Shown: piece by piece, positions 50,934 through 59,919 of the stretch | Position numbering within the stretch: position 1 is the first letter of the stretch | Layout: each line of letters opens with the position of its first letter | From: Roseospira marina | Lineage (GTDB): Bacteria > Pseudomonadota > Alphaproteobacteria > Rhodospirillales > Rhodospirillaceae | Length of the DNA stretch: 64,000 nt | Reading direction: 5' to 3' | Assembly: GCF_014197855.1 (NCBI RefSeq) | Contig: NZ_JACIGJ010000001.1 | Location: forward strand, 310,001 to 374,000 | Position numbers and translations under genes: made by a program | The notes under the pieces: generated by a model | Seen by the model: the letters and a program-made list of their open reading frames with translations, nothing else | Database searches by the model: none | Told to the model about the DNA's origin: nothing

Positions 50934-51749
50934 ATGACGCATGCATGGTTCACGGGGAGCGGGCTCCCGCTGAAGTCAAGAAGGCGGCTCCAGCGTCGCG
51001 CTTGGCACGTTTTAGCTGTTGCTATCGCGGCTTGGGTCGCATGGGGAGACGAATCGTCCTGGGCGAGTTGCGCCCCGGGTGGTGTGACCGTGGCCGTGGA
51101 TATTGGGCATTCCCCGGCCGCCTCTGGGGCGACCAGTGCACGAGGGAGGCCCGAATACGCCTTCAATCTGGAGTTGGCGACCCGGGTCCGCGATCAGTTG
51201 GCGGCCTCCGGTCTCGCGGCCTTCCTGGTTCGGACGGCGAGCGGTGAGGCGCCCGACCTGTTTGCGCGCACCCAGATCGCGGCGGCGCGCGGGGCGGATC
51301 TCTTCCTTTCGATCCATCACGATTCGGTTCAGCCCCGCTATCTGGAACGGGGCCAACTGGACGGCGCCGCGGCCAGGTTCAGCCGGTACGCCCGGGGCTA
51401 TTCGCTGTTCATCTCGCACAAGAATCCGGCGACGGAGGCCAGCCTCGCGGTCGCCCAGGGCATCGGGCGCGCGTTGGCCGATTGGGGGTTGGAGCCCAGC
51501 CTCCACCACGCCGAGCCCATCCCCGGCGAGAACCGCCCGCTGCTCGACGCCGCGCTGGGGATTTACGACTTCGCGGATCTCATCGTGTTGAAGACGGCGG
51601 CGATGCCGGCGGTTTTGTTCGAGGCGGGCGTGATCGTGCATCCGGAGGAGGAGGTGCGCTTGCGGGACCCGTTCCGTCAGGACACCATGGCCGAGGCCAT
51701 TGCCCGGGGCATCCTCGCCAGTTGTCCGCCCCTGCCGGTGGGGCGGTAG
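50934..51749 (+). CDS. N-acetylmuramoyl-L-alanine amidase (Amidase_3)
   Basis: About 271 residues. A hydrophobic signal segment (HVLAVAIAAWVAWGDESSWA) exports it. The zinc amidase core begins VAVDIGHSPAASGA (first ligand His59), then EYAFNLELATRV (Glu), SIHHDSV (His) and the catalytic Glu in PAVLFEAGVIVHPEEE. It cuts the bond between MurNAc and the stem peptide during cell-wall turnover or division. There is no LysM or AMIN domain. In-frame ATGs at 50850 and 50919 are alternatives. It is convergent with the ABC ATPase gene. Confidence 0.9.
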   Translation: MTHAWFTGSGLPLKSRRRLQRRAWHVLAVAIAAWVAWGDESSWASCAPGGVTVAVDIGHSPAASGATSARGRPEYAFNLELATRVRDQLAASGLAAFLVRTASGEAPDLFARTQIAAARGADLFLSIHHDSVQPRYLERGQLDGAAARFSRYARGYSLFISHKNPATEASLAVAQGIGRALADWGLEPSLHHAEPIPGENRPLLDAALGIYDFADLIVLKTAAMPAVLFEAGVIVHPEEEVRLRDPFRQDTMAEAIARGILASCPPLPVGR

Positions 51750-51777
51750 GCGAGGACCGCAGTGGGGGCGGGGTGAG

Positions 51778-52551
51778 TCAGGCGAACGGATCCGGCGTGC
51801 GGGCGATATCCAGAAACACCTCCTCCAGGGTCCGCCGCCCATACCGGCCAATCAGCGCCCCGGGCGCGCCCTGGTCCTGGATCCGTCCCGCCTTCATAAT
51901 GAGCACCTCGTCGCACAGGCGTTCCACCTCCGCCATGTTGTGGGAGGCCAGGAACATCGTTGCGCCCGTGCGTGCGCGCCAACGGATCAGGTAGTCCCGC
52001 ACCCAGTCGCCGGTGTCCGGATCGAGCGAGGCCGTCGGTTCGTCCAACAGAAGAAGGACCGGGTCGTTCAGCATCGCCTTGGCGAGGGATACGCGGGTCT
52101 TCTGCCCGGCCGACAGCTTGCCGGCGGGGCGTTTCAGAAGGTCCGTCAGGTGCAGGTCCTCGGCTACCGCCTCGATCCGCAGGCGCGCCGAGGGCACCCC
52201 ATAGAGGTGTGCGTAGATGTTCAGATTCTCTCGCACGGTCAGGCGGTGCGGCAGGTCGACATACGGCGACGAAAAGTTCATGCGCGCCAGCGCGAGATGG
52301 CGATCGTGGACCATGTCGCGGCCCAGGACCCGCAAGGATCCGGACGTGGGCAACAGCAGACCCACGACCATCGAGATCGTCGTGGTCTTTCCCGCGCCGT
52401 TGCCGCCGAGAAGCCCGATGGTCCGGTTGCCCGGCACACGGAAGGCGATACCGTCCACGGCGGTGACGGGCTGACGATTCGGTCCTTCGAACACCTTGGT
52501 CAGTCCGTCGGCCTCGATTGCGGGGACGGTCTCCTCGGTGTCCAGACTCAT
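51778..52551 (-). CDS. Orphan ABC-2-type transporter ATPase (NatA-like)
   Basis: About 257 residues. Walker A GGNGAGKTTT, signature LSAGQKTRVSLAKA (with Ala in place of the usual Gly), Walker B LLLLDEPTASLDP and an H-loop in LASHNMAEVERLCDE. This is the NatA/DrrA/CcmA group of exporter ATPases, which normally pair with a separate ABC-2 permease. No permease gene is beside it. ATG 52551 overlaps the upstream stop (ATGA), so it is translationally coupled to the EAL-like protein; ATG 52557 is the alternative start. Confidence 0.9.
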   Translation of the reverse strand: MSLDTEETVPAIEADGLTKVFEGPNRQPVTAVDGIAFRVPGNRTIGLLGGNGAGKTTTISMVVGLLLPTSGSLRVLGRDMVHDRHLALARMNFSSPYVDLPHRLTVRENLNIYAHLYGVPSARLRIEAVAEDLHLTDLLKRPAGKLSAGQKTRVSLAKAMLNDPVLLLLDEPTASLDPDTGDWVRDYLIRWRARTGATMFLASHNMAEVERLCDEVLIMKAGRIQDQGAPGALIGRYGRRTLEEVFLDIARTPDPFA

Positions 52552-54044
52552 GGCCATGCGTCCGGCGCCACCGGTCCGTCGACGATGGACGTCAGGTCGT
52601 CGATATGACGGCCCTGAAACATGGTGATCCCGATCGAGCGCCCGAGGGTCACGGCGGCGGCGTCGTCACACCGACACAGGATCGTCCGGCCGCCTTCGCC
52701 CCGCTTCAGCCGGTCCACGACCGTCCGACCTGCGGGCGTATCCAGGTGATGAGGCAGGTCGGGCCGCCAGAACAGCTTCAGCAGATCGACGCCCAGGCGC
52801 TGGCGGTCCAGCAACGCCAAGGTGTCCGGCGTCAGGAAGTCGAGGCACAGACGATAACCGCGCTGATGGATGAAGTCCCGCGCGAAGGCAAAGGCCTCAA
52901 GGTCGGCGAACACGTCCTCGACGCGCAGTTCGAGAATCACAGTGCCGTGAATGCCGGCGGCAATAACCTGTTCGAACCGCAGAAAGTTCTCGGACAGGAT
53001 CGTGTCGACGTTGATGTTGATGGAAAACCCGGCTTGCGTCGGGCGCCCGCCGCCCTGGTTGAGCCACGCCAGGATGCGGCGGTCCAGGGTCTCGGTGAAA
53101 TGCTGGAACAGCCAGCGGTTGGCCGCCAGGTCGACATTCGGCGCAATCGTGTCCCGCAATTCGGGGATCGAGACGTAGATCTCCGAAAACACGGGTTGGG
53201 GCGGTGCGTTGCCGACCAGCGCGCACACGGTCTGGCGGCGCACATGATTGGCCAGATCCGCGCGGGCTACGCCATTCACCAGCCGGTCGAGAATATCCAG
53301 GTCGATCGGCCGGCGCGCCTGGGTTTCGCGCGAGTCACGGCCGCGCGCGGACGCCGCCGCCGGGCCGGTGGCCCCAATCGGGCGCCAATCCGGCTCTTCG
53401 GACGAGCCAGCGGCGGGCGGCGACGTAGACGAAGACGGGGCCCCGCCAGGGCTGCCAACGGGCGCAGGCCCCGATGCCGTGCCGGGGGCGGTGCTGGCCT
53501 CCGCGTTCGCGCCCAGACGAAGTGTGACTCTGCGTTCATCGGCTTCGGCGGCCGCGTGCGTGGCGTTAACCGTTGCGCTTCCGGCCCGCGTGCCGTCGCG
53601 GTGGGCCATGGCTTCGGCCCGCCGGATGGCTTCGTCTTCCAGGGCCACCGCAAGGGCGCGCAGCTTCGGGAAGTCGTCTTCCAGACGCCACCAGTGCAGC
53701 AACGGGCTGTTCCGTTCGGCCGGGTCTCCGAAGTGGTCGGCGAGCGGATCGTCTTGCACCAGGAACCGCAGGCGGACCAGCAGTGCCCGCACACGATCCG
53801 TCTGGTCCTTGTGGAAGGCCAGGATGTAGTCGCCCTCTGGCATGCGAAAGATCCGGGCGGTTCCGCCGCGGACCAGGGGGCGCAGCGCGGCCTCTAGGGA
53901 CCGCAGAACGTCGTCTTCGCGGTTTTCCGGCCGCAGTTCGGAGACATTCAGGCGAAGGATTCGCAGCCCGAGGTGCGTGGTGGCGATCTCCCGCGCATAG
54001 TCGGGCAGCATGAAGCCCGAACGGATCATGGGGGTGTCAGCCAT
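52548..54044 (-). CDS. Degenerate EAL-domain-like protein, second copy
   Basis: 498 residues from ATG 54044 (GGGAGG upstream). The N-terminal half is a variable domain with a long Ala/Ser/Pro/Gly-rich linker. The C-terminal half has the fold signature of EAL phosphodiesterases in decayed form: EIYVSIPELRDTI, ANRWLFQHFTETLD, FSININVDTIL, ILELRVEDVF, LCLDFL near the usual DDFG position, LLKLFW and the final MFQG. The catalytic E-x-L triplet and the metal-binding DDFG are replaced, so cyclic-di-GMP hydrolysis is unlikely; it may bind the nucleotide or a protein. It overlaps its paralogue upstream by eight bases and the ABC ATPase downstream by four. Confidence 0.78.
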   Translation of the reverse strand: MADTPMIRSGFMLPDYAREIATTHLGLRILRLNVSELRPENREDDVLRSLEAALRPLVRGGTARIFRMPEGDYILAFHKDQTDRVRALLVRLRFLVQDDPLADHFGDPAERNSPLLHWWRLEDDFPKLRALAVALEDEAIRRAEAMAHRDGTRAGSATVNATHAAAEADERRVTLRLGANAEASTAPGTASGPAPVGSPGGAPSSSTSPPAAGSSEEPDWRPIGATGPAAASARGRDSRETQARRPIDLDILDRLVNGVARADLANHVRRQTVCALVGNAPPQPVFSEIYVSIPELRDTIAPNVDLAANRWLFQHFTETLDRRILAWLNQGGGRPTQAGFSININVDTILSENFLRFEQVIAAGIHGTVILELRVEDVFADLEAFAFARDFIHQRGYRLCLDFLTPDTLALLDRQRLGVDLLKLFWRPDLPHHLDTPAGRTVVDRLKRGEGGRTILCRCDDAAAVTLGRSIGITMFQGRHIDDLTSIVDGPVAPDAWP

Positions 54045-55431
54045 GCGCGCCTCCCTTGGCGGCGCTCGCGGGGGGGGGCGCCTGGGCGCTCGACCGGCCG
54101 GGCATGGCGCGGAAGTCGGTGACGGCCGTGAGTTGCGGCGGATTGGGGCAGGTGGTCGGGGCGGCGCCGGTCGCGGCGCGGCGGCGGTCGACGCACTGGG
54201 CCAGGGTGCAGGCTTGGCTCTTCGGGCACCCGGCCATGGTGGTGGCACCGACGATGTGATCGACGAAAAAACCCTGGAACGTCCGGATGTTGTTCTTCAG
54301 GCCCCACATCATGGCGCGGTCGTTCTCGACGCGCGTCAGGATCGTGCGGTCCGGACCCAGGGCGCGAAGCAACACGTCCGGATGAGGGCCGTCCCAGACA
54401 CTCGACGCCTCCGCAAGATCGTCGCTCCACACCAGTTTAATGTGGTCCACGGGTAGGCGCCCCGGATCGATCATGGCCAGGGCGCGCGGATCGACGGCAT
54501 CCAGGCACAGGGCGTGCTCCTCCGACCGCAGACGCTCCCACGCACGGGGAACGAGGTCCAGGTTCGTGAACGCATCGATCACGCTGATGTCCACGATCAG
54601 GCGGGTCTTGGGAGGCAAGGCGGCGAGGAAGCGGTCAAAGGCCGCGCCCAGCACCGTTTCGAGCGTCAGGTTGAGGCCGATGGCAACGCCGGCGCGCGGC
54701 GACGGCGCAAGCCCGGCGATGGCCGCAATCGTGCGCGGGTCGAGAAGGCGGCACGCTTCCTGGAACAGCCACCGGTTGGCCCGCATGTCCAAGTCCGGAG
54801 CACAGTGCCGGCGAACCTCGGCCAGGGCGGTGTAGAACTCCTCGCACACGATGGTGCCGCGTCGTTCGGCATCGATCCGGACAATGGGTTGGCGGCGGAT
54901 CAGTTGGCGGGGGTCCAGGCGATCCAGGGCCTGTGTGATCTGGAGCAGGGGGCGGGGTTCCAGTGCCCGATCCGGCTTTTGCGGCTGGGTCCGATTCATG
55001 ACCCGCCAGGGGTCGATCCCGCCCGATCGCAGAGCGGTGACCCGAACGCGCAGGTCGCGCGATCCCCCTTCCAGGTCATAAGCCGTGGCGAACAGGTCCT
55101 CGCCATCCTCAGACTCCGCGCGACTGGCAGGATCAGTGCGGAACAGGGCGCGCAGGCGCTCGACATGGGTTTCAAGGGCCGTCGCCGGGACGTCGCGTCC
55201 CAGCACCACCAGATCGCCGTTCGAAAGAAGGAAAACCTCCGCCCCGTAGCCGGTTACGAGAGGCTCGAACAGATGGGCCGCCAAACGCAGGCGAATCCAC
55301 TCTCTGTTGTGAGGGCGGAGCCGTGACAGGGCTATATAAACGGCCCGACATCCTTCGGGCGCCCGGTCCAGGCGCTCAAGTACATCCAGAAGACTCTGAT
55401 CCCCATGGACGAGGGTAATGTCCGTAACCAT
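54037..55431 (-). CDS. Degenerate EAL-domain-like protein, first copy
   Basis: 464 residues. The N-terminal domain (1-150) resembles that of its neighbour. The C-terminal EAL-like domain shows EEFYTALAEVRRH, ANRWLFQEACRLLD, IGLNLTLETVL, LIVDISVIDAF, LCLDAVDP (DDFG position lost), HIKLVW and FQGFFV at the end. EAL signature acids are not conserved. A Pro/Ala tail follows. It is paralogous to the next gene (shared RANRWLFQ-like, LNLTLET/ININVDT and FQG landmarks). First of a three-gene minus-strand operon. Confidence 0.78.
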   Translation of the reverse strand: MVTDITLVHGDQSLLDVLERLDRAPEGCRAVYIALSRLRPHNREWIRLRLAAHLFEPLVTGYGAEVFLLSNGDLVVLGRDVPATALETHVERLRALFRTDPASRAESEDGEDLFATAYDLEGGSRDLRVRVTALRSGGIDPWRVMNRTQPQKPDRALEPRPLLQITQALDRLDPRQLIRRQPIVRIDAERRGTIVCEEFYTALAEVRRHCAPDLDMRANRWLFQEACRLLDPRTIAAIAGLAPSPRAGVAIGLNLTLETVLGAAFDRFLAALPPKTRLIVDISVIDAFTNLDLVPRAWERLRSEEHALCLDAVDPRALAMIDPGRLPVDHIKLVWSDDLAEASSVWDGPHPDVLLRALGPDRTILTRVENDRAMMWGLKNNIRTFQGFFVDHIVGATTMAGCPKSQACTLAQCVDRRRAATGAAPTTCPNPPQLTAVTDFRAMPGRSSAQAPPPASAAKGGAHG

Positions 55432-55814
55432 GTGTTACACTACATGTTCCGACGGTGACATGGGACTGCATCGAAAGGGAGACAACCTCCACGCGGATCC
55501 AATGATAACACGGTTCTGTCCGGATCCGGCAATGTGGATGGATTTTTCGATGCAATGGGGCGCGGGCGTCGCGTGTGACGGTGCCCATCACCCTGCGTTG
55601 TGACAGGTGGCTCGTTAAGAATCCGTGTCGTGAGGATACGGTGGGACGATGCCAAGCAACCCCGCGGTGCAATGACGGCAGTGAGGGATAGGGTCGGACG
55701 CGGCCGTGTGGTCAGGAACGGGCTGACAGGCACGGACGTTGGTTCAGAGCACGAGATCGGTTCGACACACACGTGGTGCTCCGCTTTGTTGGGGCCGAGA
55801 GGGGACATAACCTG
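55432..55814. other. Divergent intergenic region, EAL-like operon / phosphatase
   Basis: About 380 bases without a supported gene; it contains both promoters by position. A TGTTACACTACATGTTC stretch near 55433 is the only AT-rich part beside the EAL-like start. No specific operator recognised. Confidence 0.4.
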
Positions 55815-56588
55815 GTGACGATGATGGACGCTGCCTGGCCTGTCGACTTCTGGATCCCGGCACCCGGCCGGGTTCCAGACGGGGTTCGGGTCTACGCCAT
55901 CGGTGATATTCACGGACGCGCGGATCTGCTGGACCAGATGCTGGACCGCATCGACATGGACATGGCGCGCGACGCGACAGGGGTCGACCGGTTCGTCGGC
56001 GTCTTTCTGGGGGATTACATCGACCGGGGACCGCGCTCGCGTCGTGTGCTCGACATCCTGAGCAACGGGATGCCCAAAGGTCTTGAGACCGTGTTCCTCA
56101 TGGGCAACCACGAGCAGTTTCTGGTCTCGTTTCTGGATGGGGAGGGCGATCCGGCCGGCTGGCTGTACAATGGCGGGCTTGCGACCCTGGCCAGCTACGG
56201 TGTCGAGGCCCCGCATGGCGTGTACCTGACCGGCGAGGAGGAAAACAACCTCCGGGCTGCCGTGCTCGACGCCCTTCCGGAGCGGCACATGGTGTTCCTG
56301 CGGCGCTTGGCGCTTCAACACCGGGAAGGGGCATACCTTTTCGTCCATGCCGGCGTTCGGCCGGGGGTCGCGCCGGAAAACCAAGCCGCCGAGGACCTGC
56401 TATGGATTCGCGGACCGTTCCTGACCAGCGACGCCGATTTTGGGTGCGTCGTTGTGCACGGCCATACCATCACGCCCCGCCCGTTGGTGCTGACGAACCG
56501 GATCGCCCTGGATACCGGCGCGCATGACACCGGCCGGCTGAGCTGCGGCGTGTTCGAAGGGGACCGCCTGCGCTTCCTTCAGACCTGA
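55815..56588 (+). CDS. Calcineurin-like metallophosphoesterase (bacterial Ser/Thr phosphatase type)
   Basis: About 257 residues. The metal-binding motifs are all present: GDIHGR, GDYIDRG, GNHEQ, plus a C-terminal VVHGHT histidine. The spacing matches bis-5'-nucleosyl-tetraphosphatase and PrpA/PphA-type Ser/Thr phosphatases. The preferred start is GTG 55815 (GAGAGGGGAC upstream), with ATG 55821 as an alternative. It faces rsmA convergently, with a ten-base overlap at their 3' ends. Confidence 0.9.
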   Translation: MTMMDAAWPVDFWIPAPGRVPDGVRVYAIGDIHGRADLLDQMLDRIDMDMARDATGVDRFVGVFLGDYIDRGPRSRRVLDILSNGMPKGLETVFLMGNHEQFLVSFLDGEGDPAGWLYNGGLATLASYGVEAPHGVYLTGEEENNLRAAVLDALPERHMVFLRRLALQHREGAYLFVHAGVRPGVAPENQAAEDLLWIRGPFLTSDADFGCVVVHGHTITPRPLVLTNRIALDTGAHDTGRLSCGVFEGDRLRFLQT

Positions 56589-57484
56589 GGCGGGGCGTCC
56601 GTCGTGGACGGGTTTGCGTCCCGCTCGTCCTCAGACGCGGTGGTCCCTCGGCCGGCGATCAGCGCGGCGACCTTCAGAATGGTTTCGACTGGCAACTGCT
56701 CCGCCCGCTGGGTGGGATCGATGTCGCAGGCCTCGCAGATGGCGCCCGGATCCCCCAACGCTTTTAGCGGCGCCCGAACCATTTTGCGGCGCTGCCCGAA
56801 CAGCGTCGCGGTGGCCCGCTCTACGGCCTCAATCGGAACATCCACCAGGGGGCTTGGGCGGGGCGTCAGCCGGACGACGGCGGAGTTGACCTTCGGCGGT
56901 GGTGTGAAGGCGCGGGGGTTGACGTCGAACAGAGGTTTGACCTCGCACAGCCACTGCGTAATGACCGACAGGCGGCTGTAGCCGCGCAGGCCGGGCCGTG
57001 CCCACAGGCGGTCCGCGACCTCCTTCTGGAACATCAGCACAAGCCCATCCAGCCCCGAAAGCCCGTGCAGCCAGCGGAGCAGCAGCGCCGTCGAGATGTT
57101 GTAGGGCAGGTTCGACACGATCCAGCGGGGCCGCTCGCCCAACGTCGCCATGTCGACCGTCAGCGCATCGGCCTCGATGATCGTGAGTTGCCCGGGAAAC
57201 GCGGCCCCTAACTCCTCCAGCGCCGCGACGCAGCGTCGGTCCTTTTCGATGACGATCACCGGTCCGCCCTGTTCCAACAGGGCGCGGGTCAGACCGCCGG
57301 GTCCGGGGCCGACTTCGATGACGGTGCGGCGGCCGAGATCGCCGGCGGCGCGGGCGATGCGCCGGGTCAGGTTCAGGTCGAGCAGGAAATGCTGACCCAG
57401 GGCCTTGCGGGCGTCCAGCCCGTGACGGGCGATGATGTCGCGCAGCGGCGGAAGTTCTGCTCGGCTGTCCGGATCCTCGGTCAT
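56579..57484 (-). CDS. rsmA: 16S rRNA dimethyladenosine transferase
   Basis: 301 residues (RsmA/KsgA). SAM-binding GQHFLLDLNLTRRI and VIEVGPGPGGLTRALLE, then DALTVDM, NLPYNIS (catalytic motif IV) and FTPPPKVNSAVVRL. It dimethylates A1518 and A1519 of 16S rRNA in late 30S assembly. The start ATG overlaps the pdxA stop (ATGA), preserving the classic surA-pdxA-rsmA order. A charged tail ends it. Confidence 0.97.
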   Translation of the reverse strand: MTEDPDSRAELPPLRDIIARHGLDARKALGQHFLLDLNLTRRIARAAGDLGRRTVIEVGPGPGGLTRALLEQGGPVIVIEKDRRCVAALEELGAAFPGQLTIIEADALTVDMATLGERPRWIVSNLPYNISTALLLRWLHGLSGLDGLVLMFQKEVADRLWARPGLRGYSRLSVITQWLCEVKPLFDVNPRAFTPPPKVNSAVVRLTPRPSPLVDVPIEAVERATATLFGQRRKMVRAPLKALGDPGAICEACDIDPTQRAEQLPVETILKVAALIAGRGTTASEDERDANPSTTDAPPQV

Positions 57485-58527
57485 CGGCCCGGACCCTCGG
57501 CGGCGGTCCGTTGACGGTGTGCGACCATGGTTGCGGCCATGTGCAGGGCGGCCACCAGGCTGTCCGGCTGGGCTGTGCCCTGCCCGGCGATGTCGAACGC
57601 CGTGCCGTGGTCGGGCGAGGTGCGCACGAAGGGCAGGCCGAGTGTGACGTTCACGCCGCCGGCGAAGTCGACGGTCTTGATCGGGATCAGGGCCTGATCG
57701 TGGTACATGCACAGCACGGCGTCATGGCGCGCGCGTGCGGCCGGATGGAACAGCGTATCGGCCGGGAGGGGGCCGGAGACCGTCAGCCCCTCATCCCGCA
57801 ACGCCTCCACGGCGGGCGCGATGATGCGTGTTTCCTGGTCGCCCATGCGGCCCCGCTCGCCGGCGTGGGGATTGAGGCCAGCCACGGCGAGCCGTGGTCG
57901 CGCGATGCCGAAGTCCCGCGCCAGGGCCTGGGCCGTGACCCGGCCGGCGTGTACGATGGCTGCGGTGGTCAGGGTTTGCGCGACGGCCTCCAGGGGGATA
58001 TGGATCGTGACCGGAACGACCCGCAGCGCCGGACACGCCAGCATCATCACCGGAACGTCGCCGGTTCCGGCAAGGTCCGCGAGATACTCCGTGTGTCCCG
58101 GGAACCGGAACCCGGCGTGCTGGAGCACATCCTTGTTGATCGGATTGGTCACGACGGCGGAGGCCGCACCGGTGCGGACCAGCGCGACAGCTTCCGCGAT
58201 GGCGGCACACACGGCGTCGGCGGTGGCGGATGTCGGTTTGCCCGGCTGAACCGGGACCGGCAAGGGCCGGTGCAGGACGGGCAGGGCCTTAGGGAACAGG
58301 GCGACGGCCTGGGCCGGCTGTTCGATCCGCGCCACGGGAACCGCCCAGCCCAAACGCTCAGCCAGGCCGGCGATCCGATCGGCATCGTCGATGAGCACGA
58401 AGGGCGGCACTCCCGTCGCCTCGCGCGTCAGCCACGCCGCCAGGGTGATATCCCCCCCGATTCCGGCAGGGTCGCCCATGGTCACCGCGAGAGGCGCGAT
58501 GTCAGGGAGGCGGTTCGTGTCCGGCAT
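57481..58527 (-). CDS. pdxA: 4-hydroxythreonine-4-phosphate dehydrogenase
   Basis: 348 residues. VTMGDPAGIGGDITLAAW, VTNPINKDVLQHAGF, GHTEYLADLAG, VVPVTIHIPL, AGLNPHAGERGRMGDQE and YHDQALIPIKTVDF are all family blocks, including metal-binding histidines. An NAD-dependent enzyme of the DXP-dependent pyridoxal-phosphate pathway. It lies between surA and rsmA as in many proteobacteria. Confidence 0.97.
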   Translation of the reverse strand: MPDTNRLPDIAPLAVTMGDPAGIGGDITLAAWLTREATGVPPFVLIDDADRIAGLAERLGWAVPVARIEQPAQAVALFPKALPVLHRPLPVPVQPGKPTSATADAVCAAIAEAVALVRTGAASAVVTNPINKDVLQHAGFRFPGHTEYLADLAGTGDVPVMMLACPALRVVPVTIHIPLEAVAQTLTTAAIVHAGRVTAQALARDFGIARPRLAVAGLNPHAGERGRMGDQETRIIAPAVEALRDEGLTVSGPLPADTLFHPAARARHDAVLCMYHDQALIPIKTVDFAGGVNVTLGLPFVRTSPDHGTAFDIAGQGTAQPDSLVAALHMAATMVAHRQRTAAEGPGR

Positions 58528-58583
58528 GGATCGGGGCTCCGGTGTACGTCGAGGGGCGCGTGCGGGGTGCAGGCGAAGGGCGG

Positions 58584-59909
58584 TCAGATCCGCACGTCGA
58601 TCAGGGCTTGCTGGCGCAGGGTGCGCAGGCGGCGGTTGGCCAGGGCCTCGATGCGCTCGTTCGTAAGGCGCTCGCGGATTTCATCGCGCGTGGGCATGCC
58701 GCCGGGAACCTGCCGATCACAGACCATCAGGATCAACTCGCCACCCGGGGTCTGCAAGGGTTCGGACACCTGGTTTTCGTCCAGGTTCATCAGGACGTCT
58801 CGCATCGGACCTTCCAGCCGCTGCACGGGAACGGTGCCTACCGGTCCGGAGTTCGGCACGTTCATTTCCTTGGCCAGCCGGTTCAGGTCGGCGCAGGTTT
58901 TGACGGTGTTTGCGACGACCGTCTTGATTTCGTCGCGTGTCGCCTGGGACATGGCTTTGGGGCCTCGTGACGGGAGGGCAAGCTGGCTGACCGTCAGGCG
59001 CGCGCGCTCCGGTTGCGGTTCGGCCGTCCGACGCCGGTCCGCCAGGGCGAGGATGTGATACCCCGACACCGTCCGGATGGGATTCGAGATGGTGTTGGGC
59101 TCCATCGCCAGAAGGGCATCTTCTAGCGTCTTGTCCAACTCGCCCTGCCGGACCCAGCCGAGACGGCCGCCGTTGGCGGCGGACGGGCTGTGCGAGAACT
59201 GACGGGCCAGTGGCGCAAATGAGGCCCCGTTCCGGAGCTGCGCGAGCAGGCGCTGCGCGTTCTCCAGCACGCGGCCGTCATCGGCGGGGTTGTCTACCGG
59301 CAGGAAGATCTCGCTCACCAGATGTTCCGGCTTGCCTCGTGCCGCTTCCAGCCGCTCCATCACGAGGTCCACCTGTTCCTCGCTGATGTCGACCCGATCG
59401 CGGAACAGGATCTGAACGGCCTTGACCCAGGAAACTTCCGCCCGGATCTGGCGCAGGGCCGAGCCCCGGTCGACACCGGTCACCTGGATGAAATCCTCGA
59501 ACCCGCCGGGCGGAATGCCGTTCTGCTGCTCGATCTGGGCGATGGCGCTGGCCATGTCCTCGTCGGTCACGGACTGGCCTAGGCGTTCCCCCTCCTGGAG
59601 CTTGAGGGTCTCGTCGATTAGCGCCCGCAGCACCTGATCGCGGATCCGCGTGCGCGTCTCGGCGGTGTCGGGCAGGCCGGCCGAGGCGATCAGGATCTCG
59701 GTCCGGGCCTCGATGTCGTAGACGGAAATGACGTCGTCGTTCACGACGGCGGCGATGCGGAGCACCATGTCCGCCTCCTGCTGCGCGCGCGGCGCCGTCC
59801 CGGGAACGACCACGCCCGCCATCGCGACGGCGCTCGCCAGGAGGAGGGCTTTCACCACACGCGCGGGACGCGGGAGCCGGAACAATGGGGTGGCCGCCAG
59901 ATCCTGCAT
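58584..59909 (-). CDS. surA: Periplasmic chaperone/peptidyl-prolyl isomerase SurA
   Basis: 441 residues from ATG 59909, chosen because AGGAGG lies six bases upstream; ATG 59936 is less likely. A signal peptide (ALLLASAVAMAGVVVPG) is followed by the SurA_N chaperone domain (IAAVVNDDVISVYDIEAR) and one parvulin domain with ASFAPLARQFSHSPSAANGG and ISNPIRTVSGYHILAL. It helps fold outer-membrane proteins such as the LptD encoded just upstream; the two are ten bases apart. Confidence 0.95.
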   Translation of the reverse strand: MQDLAATPLFRLPRPARVVKALLLASAVAMAGVVVPGTAPRAQQEADMVLRIAAVVNDDVISVYDIEARTEILIASAGLPDTAETRTRIRDQVLRALIDETLKLQEGERLGQSVTDEDMASAIAQIEQQNGIPPGGFEDFIQVTGVDRGSALRQIRAEVSWVKAVQILFRDRVDISEEQVDLVMERLEAARGKPEHLVSEIFLPVDNPADDGRVLENAQRLLAQLRNGASFAPLARQFSHSPSAANGGRLGWVRQGELDKTLEDALLAMEPNTISNPIRTVSGYHILALADRRRTAEPQPERARLTVSQLALPSRGPKAMSQATRDEIKTVVANTVKTCADLNRLAKEMNVPNSGPVGTVPVQRLEGPMRDVLMNLDENQVSEPLQTPGGELILMVCDRQVPGGMPTRDEIRERLTNERIEALANRRLRTLRQQALIDVRI

Positions 59910-59919
59910 GAGGGTCCTC

